From Gemmatimonadaceae bacterium (GTDB lineage: Bacteria; Gemmatimonadota; Gemmatimonadetes; Gemmatimonadales; Gemmatimonadaceae), in contig DATNEW010000015.1 of NCBI GenBank assembly GCA_035606695.1, forward strand, positions 62,001 through 126,000: a stretch of 64,000 nt of DNA, given 5' to 3'. Positions 32,422 through 41,379 of this stretch are shown here, in pieces. Each line of letters begins with the position of its first letter. Positions within the stretch are counted from its first letter, which is position 1. Under the pieces are notes generated by a model. It did no database searches. It was not told the origin of the DNA and saw nothing but the letters and a program-made list of their open reading frames with translations. Position numbers and translations under genes: made by a program.

Positions 32422-32777
32422 TTGACCGGGGCGGGGGAAGCCGACGTGTTCGCGGCAAACACTTTCGCCACGGCCCCGACGAAGGCATTCCAGGTCACCG
32501 TCTGCTCAGCGAGCTGCCGGCGGCCGAGCATGGTGAGGGAATAGTATTTGGCGCGGCGGTTGTTCTCGGTCACGCGCCAGGTGGCGCGGATCCACCCGCG
32601 ATTCTCCATGCGGTAGAGGGCGGGGTAGAGCGAGCCTTCGTCGAGCTGGAGCGCGTCGTCGGTCACGACGCGGATCCACCGGGCGATGGCGAGTCCGTGC
32701 GCCGGCCCGCCGGCCAGCGTGCGCAGCACGATGACGTCGAGCGATCCACGGAGGAAATCGAGATCGGTGTGGGTCAC
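32418..32777 (-). CDS. PadR-family transcriptional regulator
   Basis: 119 residues from GTG 32777 with GAGG before it. Canonical motifs: LRGSLDVIVLRTLAGGPAHG, DEGSLYPALYRMENRGWIRA, RRAKYYSLTMLGRRQLAEQ. It overlaps the ADOP gene by ATGA, a module seen four times in this window. It likely represses its own operon through sites in the tandem repeat just upstream. Confidence 0.88.
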   Translation of the reverse strand: MTHTDLDFLRGSLDVIVLRTLAGGPAHGLAIARWIRVVTDDALQLDEGSLYPALYRMENRGWIRATWRVTENNRRAKYYSLTMLGRRQLAEQTVTWNAFVGAVAKVFAANTSASPAPVK

Positions 32778-32836
32778 CGGGCCTCATTTAGAGTATCTAG
32801 TGAGAGCCTACCGGGCCTCATTTAGAATGTCAAGTG
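32776..32836. repeat. Tandem 27-bp direct repeat in the padR promoter, containing a TTGACA box
   Basis: ACCGGGCCTCATTTAGA followed by a variable 10-bp end is found at 32776-32802 and 32810-32836, 34 bp apart. On the minus strand the outer copy carries TTGACA (complement of 32828-32833), with a weak -10 about 17 bp on. The repeat may present two sites for PadR, or may be a promoter duplication. Confidence 0.5.
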
Positions 32837-32900
32837 GAGCGCCGGGGCGTGGCGTGCGGGGGAGCCTGGACGAGCGCGAGCCGAGTCGGCGACTACGAGA

Positions 32901-32922
32901 AGGATTAGAGCGCTCTAATCCT
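32901..32922. promoter_or_regulatory. Perfect 22-bp palindrome upstream of the gasdermin operon
   Basis: The half-site is AGGATTAGAGC and the other half is its exact reverse complement with no spacer. It lies 109 bp before the gasdermin-like start and 124 bp from the divergent padR start. A second hairpin (GGCG-C-GAGCC with GGCTCGCC) follows at 32927-32952. Best read as a binding site of a dimeric regulator of the operon. Confidence 0.5.
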
Positions 32923-33030
32923 CCATGGCGCGAGCCCATCTTGTGGCTCGCCCGTGCCTGATCGATTATTGCCTGGCATTCCTACGCCCCGGATCCTTTC
33001 GCTCGGGCGCCACCTCCTCAAGGAATCGCT

Positions 33031-33807
33031 ATGCCCGACGCCCTCGTCCGGGAGCTCAATCGCCTCGGTTTCCAGCCCGTCTTTCTGCCCGAAACGGGTT
33101 TCGAACCGCCCGAGCTGTACAACTATGCGCCCGAAACTCAGCGTCTCGTGCGTCGTGGGCCGCTCGCCAAGTATCTGGCTGCGGCGAAGAACGTCGAGGT
33201 CGAGGAGGGCGAGCTGGCGGACATCTCGTACAAGCACACGTCGGACAAGAAGCTCGACGCGTCGATCAGCTTTCTCGAGAACGCGCTCCGTGCCATCGGC
33301 ATTTCCGCCGTGCCGAAGATCGACCTGGGGTTTGCCGGCACGACGTCGTTTGCATTCTCATTTACCGGCGTGACGTACAAGCGGGTCGATCCGGCATCCC
33401 TCGATCCGATCATTCGCGGAATGAAGACCGCGGGCATTCCGCAGAAATATCTCGACGCCGGACAGCTCCATATCGCCTATCAGTATGCGTATGCGCGCGA
33501 GCTGCTCATGACACGAAGCGACCGGAAGGCATTCAGCACGGACATCATGGGCGACGTGGGCGCCTACATCGATCTCGGCGTGAAGGGAAGCGTCAGTGTC
33601 GCGAACGACTCGACGATTGCGTTCAAGAGCGCGAGCAGCTCGCCCGCAGCGTTCGCGTACAAGGCGGGACGCCTGCGGCAGGAGGAACACAACGGGCCGT
33701 GGGTGTTCGATCCGGAAGTCGTGTCCAGGAAGGGGCTGGTCGAAACTTCCCAACCGTTCATTCCGCAGCGGGCGATCGTTCTCTTCGCCGAATCGCAACC
33801 CGAGTAG
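33031..33807 (+). CDS. Bacterial gasdermin-like pore-forming protein (bGSDM)
   Basis: 258 residues, without signal peptide or obvious membrane helix. The N-terminal pattern LNRLGFQPVFLPETGFEPPE, followed by RLVRRGPLAKYL, and the C-terminal AFAYKAGRLRQEE and GPWVFDPE segments match the layout I know for bacterial gasdermins of about 260 residues. The middle is beta-rich with alternating hydrophobics (IDLGFAGTTSFAFSFTGVTY), suited to a membrane-inserting sheet. In known systems an adjacent caspase-like protease removes a short C-terminal peptide and the protein then forms large inner-membrane pores. Such a CHAT protease gene follows after 7 bp. There is no Cys at all, so the N-terminal palmitoylation seen in some homologues cannot occur. 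The identification is from pattern memory, not from a search. Confidence 0.7.
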   Translation: MPDALVRELNRLGFQPVFLPETGFEPPELYNYAPETQRLVRRGPLAKYLAAAKNVEVEEGELADISYKHTSDKKLDASISFLENALRAIGISAVPKIDLGFAGTTSFAFSFTGVTYKRVDPASLDPIIRGMKTAGIPQKYLDAGQLHIAYQYAYARELLMTRSDRKAFSTDIMGDVGAYIDLGVKGSVSVANDSTIAFKSASSSPAAFAYKAGRLRQEEHNGPWVFDPEVVSRKGLVETSQPFIPQRAIVLFAESQPE

Positions 33808-33814
33808 CGCGCGC

Positions 33815-35935
33815 GTGCGTACCGCCGTCCTGCACATCGGTCCGAAAACCAACGACGGATTTCCCGTCGAGCTGCGGGTGATGTCGGCCGATGCCACGGT
33901 CCTTCCGGCCGAGCCGATCGCGACCACGACTATTCCGGCCGCGTTCTTCGCCGCCGACTACGCGCCGAAGTCCGAGGCCGGCCCGCCGATCGGCGCGAAA
34001 GCGGCCGTCGAGCTTTACGCGCACGACGAAGAGGAACTGTCGGAGTACGACGCACTCGGACTGTCGCTGTATCGCGTCCTCACGTCGGGCGGCGTGGGGC
34101 AGTCGTGGCACGACTTCCGTGACGACGCTCCCGGCGCGGGACTCTGCACGGTCCTGAACATCGCGTCGCACGCGAGCACGAAATCGCTGCATGACCTGCC
34201 GTGGGAAATGATGCGGGACGAGGACGGGAATTACCTGTTTGTCGATCCTGAAAACCCAATGCTGCGGGGCGAAGCCCTCACGCTCGCGGATCGCAATCCG
34301 CTCGTTCGCCCCGCCGCTCGAGGGCTCGAGTATCCGCTCGACGACTGGCCGCTGCGCGTCATCGTCGCGGTCTCGGTCGAGCCCGGAGGGAAAACGGCCA
34401 TCGCGGCAGACGAGGAGCTGTGCCGGCTCGAGACGCTCTTCGGCAAGCATCGCTGCGAGATCGAATACGAGGTGCTCGAGAATCCCACGATCGCGGAGCT
34501 GACGATCCGCTGCGCGGATGCGGCGCCACACGTTCTGCATTTCATCGGTCACGCGGACACGGGCGGCGGCGCCGGCGATTCGCGTTTGCTCATGTATTCG
34601 CCACGCGCTCCTGGCAGAGCGGGATTGGAGGCGTGGTCGGCGCGCGACATCCAGAATGCATTGCAGCGCGTCCCGATCCGCCTGGTGGTTCTCAACGCAT
34701 GTCGTACTGCTGCTGCCGTTAAGGGCGGCGCCAGCGCGTTGATGCCGCACACGAGCCTGAGTGACGGCTTCCTGCGGATCGGCACCCTTGGCGTCGTCGG
34801 CATGCAGCACGACATCCGCGGCGATCTGGCGGCGGCCTTCTCCGCGGCGTTGTACGAGGAGATCATCCAGGGCGCGTGTCCGGATCGCGCCGTCGCGAAG
34901 GCGCGGTGGGAGATTTCCAGAATCGCCTCCCTCGAGCAGCGCCGCGAGTGGTCGTTTCCCGTGCTGCGAACGCGCGTGCTGCCGAGATTCGTGCTGCCTC
35001 GCCCGCCGGCGGTTCAATGCAGCACGTTGCTGGTGCAACGGTTTTCGTCACGAGTCACGCAGCGACGCATCGTACGCGAGACGCTGCGCGGCCGCGCGTC
35101 GCGGCTCGCACGCAATGCCGTCGATGGAGCCACCGGAGCGTCGTCGCCGCATTTGACCCTCATCACCGGCGAGAGCGAGATCGGCAAATCGCATCTCGCG
35201 AAGTGGTGCTACCAGGTCGCCCAACGGCATGGCGCGAACGTCGTCTACGTGTCGTTCGGCACCACCGGCATCCCGGATCTTCTCGATGCGTTGCGATGGA
35301 TTCGCGACGGCAAGCGGCCGACCGCCGACCGCGAGCTGAAACGCGACCCCGATTGGCCGTTGCCAGAAAAGGCATTCCGCGAATTCACGTGGACTCTGAA
35401 TCATCGCATCCGCGGCGTGACACTCATTCCCCCGCTGCGCGAGGAGGACGTCGTGACGGACGAGGGGCGCCGCCTTGTCGGCAGCGAGCGGCCGGCGGAG
35501 AACTTCGTCGACGACACGCTGCTGCAGTTCCGTCTGGCCCTGGAGAACGCCGCTCGGCCCGGGTCCCTCGTTCTCGTGTTGGATCAGATCGAACAAATAG
35601 AGCCGACGGCGCTCACCGACTGGTTGCCGCGCGGACTGTTCGCGCCGATTGCGCGAGGCGAAGTGAAGGGTGTTCATCTCGTGTTGATCACGCGATCGAA
35701 GGACCTCGCCGCACAATTGGCGAATGTGGCGCCGAATGCACCCGCGAAGATCCCGCTGAACGAATTCGCCCCCGATGAGATGATCGCCGTTGTCCGGCAG
35801 CTCTGCTTTCAGTGGTCGGGCGAGGTGTTTTCCGCGTTGGACAAGGGCGGAATCGTGCAGAAGATGCTCGACCAGTTCGGTCACGGCGGGAATGTCCTAC
35901 AACGCATCGACACCATTTGCGGGCAAATGAAATGA
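33815..35935 (+). CDS. CHAT-domain (caspase-like) protease fused to a P-loop NTPase
   Basis: 706 residues from GTG 33815, 7 bp after the gasdermin stop; upstream frame is inside that gene. An N-terminal domain is followed by CHAT: SLHDLPWEMMRDEDGNYLFV, then HVLHFIGHADTGG with catalytic H246 and LVVLNACRTAA with catalytic C296. The C-terminal half has a Walker A GESEIGKS (452-459) and a Walker B LVLVLDQIEQI (D590), typical of a STAND/AAA-type switch. It should cleave the gasdermin-like protein on activation. It overlaps the next gene as ATGA. Confidence 0.87.
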   Translation: MRTAVLHIGPKTNDGFPVELRVMSADATVLPAEPIATTTIPAAFFAADYAPKSEAGPPIGAKAAVELYAHDEEELSEYDALGLSLYRVLTSGGVGQSWHDFRDDAPGAGLCTVLNIASHASTKSLHDLPWEMMRDEDGNYLFVDPENPMLRGEALTLADRNPLVRPAARGLEYPLDDWPLRVIVAVSVEPGGKTAIAADEELCRLETLFGKHRCEIEYEVLENPTIAELTIRCADAAPHVLHFIGHADTGGGAGDSRLLMYSPRAPGRAGLEAWSARDIQNALQRVPIRLVVLNACRTAAAVKGGASALMPHTSLSDGFLRIGTLGVVGMQHDIRGDLAAAFSAALYEEIIQGACPDRAVAKARWEISRIASLEQRREWSFPVLRTRVLPRFVLPRPPAVQCSTLLVQRFSSRVTQRRIVRETLRGRASRLARNAVDGATGASSPHLTLITGESEIGKSHLAKWCYQVAQRHGANVVYVSFGTTGIPDLLDALRWIRDGKRPTADRELKRDPDWPLPEKAFREFTWTLNHRIRGVTLIPPLREEDVVTDEGRRLVGSERPAENFVDDTLLQFRLALENAARPGSLVLVLDQIEQIEPTALTDWLPRGLFAPIARGEVKGVHLVLITRSKDLAAQLANVAPNAPAKIPLNEFAPDEMIAVVRQLCFQWSGEVFSALDKGGIVQKMLDQFGHGGNVLQRIDTICGQMK

Positions 35936-38900
35936 CGCCCGCCATCGCCCTCGCCGCGACGGCTGCACGAATTCTCGACGCGCTCACGACGGCGAGCTCG
36001 CCGGCGGCGTTTACCGCGGCCCTCCTGGACGCGTCCGAGCGCCGGTTGCTGAGGCGGTGCGCGCTGGCGCGCCGCGTAAACGCGCAGCTCGTGCGCGAGG
36101 TCTTCGAGCGCGATGCGGGGACGCTGCCACTCGCGCCGTTCGATCGACTCCCTTCGCTGCCCGGTGTACAAGCGGATTCCGGCCGCGATGGATGGTTCTG
36201 TCTCGATCCTTCGGACCGCGCCCACTATGAGCGGGAGTGGCTCGAGACGGACAGCGAGACCGAAATCGACGACGAGCCGCTGGGCCGAGCACGATTCGAG
36301 CTCTTCAACGCGCGTCTGTCGGAGTGGTTCGCCCACCACGAGGTCGAGGCGACAGCGGAGATCGTCTATCACCGTCTCGTGACCGACCGTGTCGCCGCGA
36401 GCCAACAATTTCGCACACTGTACGCCGCCGCCGTCGACGCCTTCGATCTATCGGCGTGCGAGTCGTTTCTCGAAGTGCTCGATCAGCGCGCCGCGTTTCT
36501 CGACACCGACCTCGCGAGCTTTCGCACCGATGCGCGTGGTGCGTTGCGCGCACGGGCAGCGCTTGCCGACGACTACTTTCGTACGGCGCGCTATCTCGAG
36601 CGAGGCGCCCTCCTGCGCGCGTTCGAGGAAACTCTAAAACCCGACGACAAGTTCATTCTTCACATCCACGGAGGCGGCGGCCGGGGCAAGACGATGTTTC
36701 TGCGCTGGCTTGCCTCGCACTATTGCTTGTCGCGCAACATCCCCGTCGCGCGCGTCGATTTTGATTTGCTCGACCAGTCCGAGACGGGTCTCGAGCCCCG
36801 CTTTTTCCTCGGCAAGCTCGCCGCGCGACTGAACCCCCAGCTTCGCGGCGCGCCGCTGTCGGAGCTCGTCGGCGCCGTGCGCGAGATGCGCGAGCAAGAG
36901 TTGCAGCGGCGGCGTCGGCAAGCGAGTGAGGTCAAGCGCAAGGTCTCGACCGGCGATGATGAGCGGCAGCGTGCCGACGAAGAGAATGAGGTGCTGTCGA
37001 GATTGGCCGGTGTAATCGCCGAAAGTTGCAGCGGGCGGGTCATCCTGGTGCTCGATACGCTCGAAGATGCTGAGTTGAAGCACCGTGTCGACGTGCTCGC
37101 CGTCGTTCGTGCGGTCGCGAACCTCAGAGCGGCGGTGGAGTCGCTCGCGACCGGGCGCGGCCCGACGGCACCTGACCTCACGCTGATTCTCGCGGGCCGT
37201 TACCAGTTGGCGCAGCAGTTCCCGGCCGTCAACGCGGAGTTCGCGGCGAACGTCAACACCAGCGAGGTGAAACCGTTCGACCCAACCGAATCGCGCCGTT
37301 ATCTCCTGGAGAATCGCGGCGTTCCTTATTCGGACGTCATCGACACGGTGGTCAGGAAAGCCGGCGGTGTTCCCTTCATGCTCGCGCTCTACGCCGACGT
37401 GCTCCAGGCCAATCCTGAGATCACGTCGAAGGAAATCGAGAAGAACTCCGAGCCGGAGGTGTTGTTTGTCATGGAACGTGTGCTGCGGCGGATTCCGAGC
37501 TATCCGCTGCGTTGGCTCCTGCGGTATGCCGCGTTCGTTCGCCATCTCAGGCGTGACGTCGTCGAGGACGTGCTTGGTCCGCACCTGCAACGCGCCATGG
37601 GCGGCGACCGCCGCTACGACCAGCCGAAGCGGGACGACGTACGCGACGAGCGCTGGCCGGCGCAGTGGAGTGATGGACGCCACGGCTCGCACGTGGCGCC
37701 GCTCGATTTCGATCAGCTGTGGGACGAGCTCCGCGGCTACGCGAGCGCATCGTCGTGGGTCAACGTCGACGCGGGCACGACCGAGACGCTTGCGTTACAG
37801 CCGTCCGTCACGCATCCGATGCGCCGGGCGTTGCGGCAGCAGGCGGTCGTCCGGCTGATTCATCGCGACGCTGTCCGTCGCCTGAAGCGCAGGCTCATCA
37901 CACGCGATGCATGGCTCGACGAAACGCTCGCCGATTTGACGTTCCATGAATTCGAGCTCGACGCGTCGGCGGCCGGCGCACGCTGGCAGCGCCGCGTTCG
38001 CCAGTTCTGGAATGAGCCAAACGCGCTCGCGGCGCTCGGGTCCGTATTGTTGTCCGAGGATCTCAGCGAGACCGAAGCGGGTCCCGACGAGACGCCGCTC
38101 GTGTCGCGGGAGCTCGTCACGACGGCGCACCTCGTGCTCGCGCACTCGCGCGCAAAGGCCGCCGACACTGCGGCGCCCGCGGAACGTCAGCGTCTCATCG
38201 ACGACGCGCGAATCCACCTGCGGCAGGCCGACGAGTGGACGGAGCGTGGGGCGCCCTGGGCCACAGTCGTCTCCGTCGCACAGAACGCGGTGCTGCGCTG
38301 GAAGCTCGCCGACGACGAGGCGTCGCGCGCATCGGCGCTCGCAGCGTTGCACAAAGCCCGGCGCGCGCGGTTGTCCGCCGACGAACGACAAGCCGTGCTC
38401 AGCGCGCTGGCCGAGGCGCCGGTCGCCGACACTCGTGACGCCGACTCTATCGATGCCGAAGCCGGCAGAGTCGCGCGGCGGCGCAACGATGCCGCCGCAT
38501 ACGTCGATGCCGTCCTTCGCATCGTGCAGCGCAGTCAGGAGAGCGGCGCATACGCGCGCGCGCTCGACGCGTGTGTGAAGGCTGAGAATGTCCTGGCGAA
38601 CTGGCGCGGTGTGTCGCGGAGCGACCTGCGCGACGCGTACGCACGCATTCAGCGCGCCCAGCTCGAGGTGGACCTGCGGTGCGGCCTCGCCGCGAGCGCG
38701 CTTCGACGCGCGGGGCCGGCCGCCGCGTGGAGACGGGGGCGGCGTTCCGTCGATCAGGAGGAAGCTCCCATCCTCGCCGCCTTGCAGCTCGAGGCGGGCA
38801 ATCCGAAAGCCGCGCGGGAGCTCGCGCGCAAGGCAGGCGCCGCCGCTCGAAAGCAGTGCCTGAGCGCACCGCGTGGGTCGCCCGAGTGCGCGAAGTGGAA

Positions 38901-41376
38901 CGAAGTCGCGCTTGCGTGCGGGGTCGTCGAGTCGCACGCGCTTCGCCGCGGGATGCAACTGCGTCGCGCCGTAGACCTGCTGCACTCGCTGACCGACTCC
39001 ACCGAGGAGCCCGCGCAGGTCGCGCGTCTGCTCCTCAGCACCGCGCGCATATTCCTGTACGATTTGGGCGACGTGCGCCAAGCGGGTGAGCATCTCGGTG
39101 AACGCGATGCGTTTACCCGTGCCTCAGACGCGCTGCAACTCGATCTCACTCTCCTTCGCGCGGCGTTTCAGGATCGTCTGGGCAATCGCGACGAAGTGCG
39201 GCGCCTGCTCGCCGCCGCGGAAGCAGCCGCGACGTCGACGCAGAATGATCATCCGAAAAACATGGTGTTGGTTCCGGTCGCGTCGCTCGAGCTCGGCGAT
39301 CCGGACGATGACGCGCGACAGGTCGATGCGCTCCAGCGCGCTCTGGCCGCGTTCGACCATCCGTTGGCGCGTCTCGCGAATCTCACGGAACTTCGGCGCG
39401 CGCGCGTCGCCTCCGGAATTTCCCCCGGAACGGCCCAGCGCGTACTTCGGCTCGTCGACGCGTTCGCCGTGGGGCCGGCGAACATGAAGATCGTTCCTGC
39501 GGACCAGGTTCGGCTCGCGCTCAACCGCGTCGAACTGCTGCGCGTGCTCGGCCACCGTGAGCGCGCGGTGACGGAGCTCGACGAGATGCTTCCGACGCTC
39601 CGTCGAGCGACCACTCCGCTCGCGTGGCGGGGAATCGCACTCGCCTGCGATCGCTTGCGACTCGATCCAGTCGACGTTCTGCCGAAGGGATGGCTCGAGC
39701 GAATCCGGTCGGTCGAGGATGAATTTCCGACGTATGTTGCCGTGACGTATCTCGAGCACGCCGAGCGGGAGTTCCGCGGCGGCGCGGCGCAGGCGTCGTA
39801 TTCGCTCGCGCGGATCAGCGGCAAGCTCTTCGAGGGCCCGGGTCGCGAGGATGCGGTGCGGTCGATCTACAACGCCCGCCTGTACGCGCTGCTCGGCAGT
39901 TTGGCGGCCGAGTCGAGAAATGCGAACGACCAAGCGCGATACGAGAGCCAGGCGCGATCCATCTACGCTGAGCTGGGCATGCGCATGGATCGGTCACCGA
40001 ACCGCTTGTCCGCGGCGCGCGCAGCGGCGTGGCATGACGAGCTCGCGCACGCCGAAGGCGTGGGGATCAGGATCGACAGCCCGCGCGATGCGACCCTGGT
40101 GTCCGTGAGGACCTCGCACGACAGTCCGGTCACGACGCGTCGGCAGATTGGGGAGCCGCTTTCCACGCAACTGGAAATGCTCCAGGGCGGCCCGACCGGC
40201 GGCTCTCCTTCGCTCGACCTGGTCGAGCGCCTGCGACAGAACTGGGTCGCGTTCGGACGCGAGATCGCCGAGTCATTGCTGCCCGAGTCGCTGCAGCGTG
40301 CGATCGGTGACGAATCGGAGGCCCGCGCGGACCCTTCACACCTATCGCGCGACTTCATGTTCGAATGCGACATCCCGGCGTTTCACGCTGTGCCGTGGGA
40401 GCTCATACTGCTCGATCCGGCGTCGGCCACACCTCTCGTATGGAAGAAGAACCTTCACCACATGTGGCGCACGGCATCGGGCACGCTGCAGAACACGCGC
40501 GTGTCGTGGGCACAGGGGGCGCTCTCGCAACTCGGGGGCGAGCTCGTCGTCGTCGATGGCGTGTTCGGCGCGGTGACGCAGCGCGCTGTCGTGCGCTTTC
40601 AACGGATGCGACATCTCCCGGTGACCTCGGTGCTCGACGCAGGCACGAGGCAGGCGCTTCGCGAGGCGATGTCGCGCCGCCAGCATGAGCGAACCTTCCC
40701 ACGAGTGCTGCTGCTCGAGCCGATGTTGGACATGCAAGTGAGTTCGCAGCGCGGTCAGCTCGCGCGCGGCACCGATCTGCGGTGGCTGTACCGGGCCAAA
40801 GGATTCGACGTCGATTCGCCGCCCGTCGAGAAGGTCGACGATCTCTATCGACTGCTGCGCCAGGGGTACGATGTCGTGCATCTCGCGGCGCCGATCGGCG
40901 AATCGCGTTCGCGCGACGAGCTGTTCCTCCAGTTCAATCCGTCGTTCTCCCTCGCGGCCGGCTTCGACGCAAAGCATCTCGCGTCGGTCTTCAAGTCCGC
41001 GACGGCCGAGGGGGCGGCGCCGTTCGTCGTCGTCGATACGCCGCGTCCACCGAGCGTGAGCGAAGCGGTGCGCCAGCTCTTACTGCGCAACCGATTCGCG
41101 GCGCAGTTGTTTCTGCTGGGCGCTCTCCCCGTTGTTCTGGCCGCGGGGCTCGGCACGCCGGCCGAACAGCACGAGCAGTCGGAGGCTCTGATCTCCGCGT
41201 TGCGCGCGCGGCACACTCCGGGCGATATCGCCCGGCTCGCGCGCCGCGGCGGCGCCGTCGAAACGCGTGGCGAGAGTGTATCGATAGAAGAGCGGCTCGG
41301 AAACGCGTGCATCGCCCTGTTTGCTCGCGACCCCGAGCTCGATGGCGACGACCTCCTCATGAGCGCGGTGCCGTGA
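35932..41376 (+). CDS. Giant P-loop NTPase/helical-repeat protein with PG-binding-like and degenerate CHAT domains
   Basis: 1814 residues from ATG 35932 (ATGA overlap). Order: N-terminal domain (1-240); P-loop NTPase with GGGGRGKT (247-254) and Walker B RVILVLDTLED (D375); a long Ala/Arg/Leu helical repeat region, TPR-like, about 700-1400; a segment like the CHAT entry (HAVPWELILLDP); a peptidoglycan-binding-type domain (VVDGVFGAVTQRAVVRFQRM, LDAGTRQALREA); then a CHAT-like domain where the His motif reads VVHLAAPIGES and the Cys motif reads VVVDTPRPPS. Both catalytic residues appear replaced by Pro. I infer a sensor or scaffold that pairs with the active protease. Confidence 0.78.
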   Translation: MTPAIALAATAARILDALTTASSPAAFTAALLDASERRLLRRCALARRVNAQLVREVFERDAGTLPLAPFDRLPSLPGVQADSGRDGWFCLDPSDRAHYEREWLETDSETEIDDEPLGRARFELFNARLSEWFAHHEVEATAEIVYHRLVTDRVAASQQFRTLYAAAVDAFDLSACESFLEVLDQRAAFLDTDLASFRTDARGALRARAALADDYFRTARYLERGALLRAFEETLKPDDKFILHIHGGGGRGKTMFLRWLASHYCLSRNIPVARVDFDLLDQSETGLEPRFFLGKLAARLNPQLRGAPLSELVGAVREMREQELQRRRRQASEVKRKVSTGDDERQRADEENEVLSRLAGVIAESCSGRVILVLDTLEDAELKHRVDVLAVVRAVANLRAAVESLATGRGPTAPDLTLILAGRYQLAQQFPAVNAEFAANVNTSEVKPFDPTESRRYLLENRGVPYSDVIDTVVRKAGGVPFMLALYADVLQANPEITSKEIEKNSEPEVLFVMERVLRRIPSYPLRWLLRYAAFVRHLRRDVVEDVLGPHLQRAMGGDRRYDQPKRDDVRDERWPAQWSDGRHGSHVAPLDFDQLWDELRGYASASSWVNVDAGTTETLALQPSVTHPMRRALRQQAVVRLIHRDAVRRLKRRLITRDAWLDETLADLTFHEFELDASAAGARWQRRVRQFWNEPNALAALGSVLLSEDLSETEAGPDETPLVSRELVTTAHLVLAHSRAKAADTAAPAERQRLIDDARIHLRQADEWTERGAPWATVVSVAQNAVLRWKLADDEASRASALAALHKARRARLSADERQAVLSALAEAPVADTRDADSIDAEAGRVARRRNDAAAYVDAVLRIVQRSQESGAYARALDACVKAENVLANWRGVSRSDLRDAYARIQRAQLEVDLRCGLAASALRRAGPAAAWRRGRRSVDQEEAPILAALQLEAGNPKAARELARKAGAAARKQCLSAPRGSPECAKWNEVALACGVVESHALRRGMQLRRAVDLLHSLTDSTEEPAQVARLLLSTARIFLYDLGDVRQAGEHLGERDAFTRASDALQLDLTLLRAAFQDRLGNRDEVRRLLAAAEAAATSTQNDHPKNMVLVPVASLELGDPDDDARQVDALQRALAAFDHPLARLANLTELRRARVASGISPGTAQRVLRLVDAFAVGPANMKIVPADQVRLALNRVELLRVLGHRERAVTELDEMLPTLRRATTPLAWRGIALACDRLRLDPVDVLPKGWLERIRSVEDEFPTYVAVTYLEHAEREFRGGAAQASYSLARISGKLFEGPGREDAVRSIYNARLYALLGSLAAESRNANDQARYESQARSIYAELGMRMDRSPNRLSAARAAAWHDELAHAEGVGIRIDSPRDATLVSVRTSHDSPVTTRRQIGEPLSTQLEMLQGGPTGGSPSLDLVERLRQNWVAFGREIAESLLPESLQRAIGDESEARADPSHLSRDFMFECDIPAFHAVPWELILLDPASATPLVWKKNLHHMWRTASGTLQNTRVSWAQGALSQLGGELVVVDGVFGAVTQRAVVRFQRMRHLPVTSVLDAGTRQALREAMSRRQHERTFPRVLLLEPMLDMQVSSQRGQLARGTDLRWLYRAKGFDVDSPPVEKVDDLYRLLRQGYDVVHLAAPIGESRSRDELFLQFNPSFSLAAGFDAKHLASVFKSATAEGAAPFVVVDTPRPPSVSEAVRQLLLRNRFAAQLFLLGALPVVLAAGLGTPAEQHEQSEALISALRARHTPGDIARLARRGGAVETRGESVSIEERLGNACIALFARDPELDGDDLLMSAVP

Positions 41377-41379
41377 CGT

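Noticed and set aside
33758-35038. A 426-residue minus-strand frame opposite the CHAT gene
   Set aside because: Antisense shadow of a gene with intact protease motifs.
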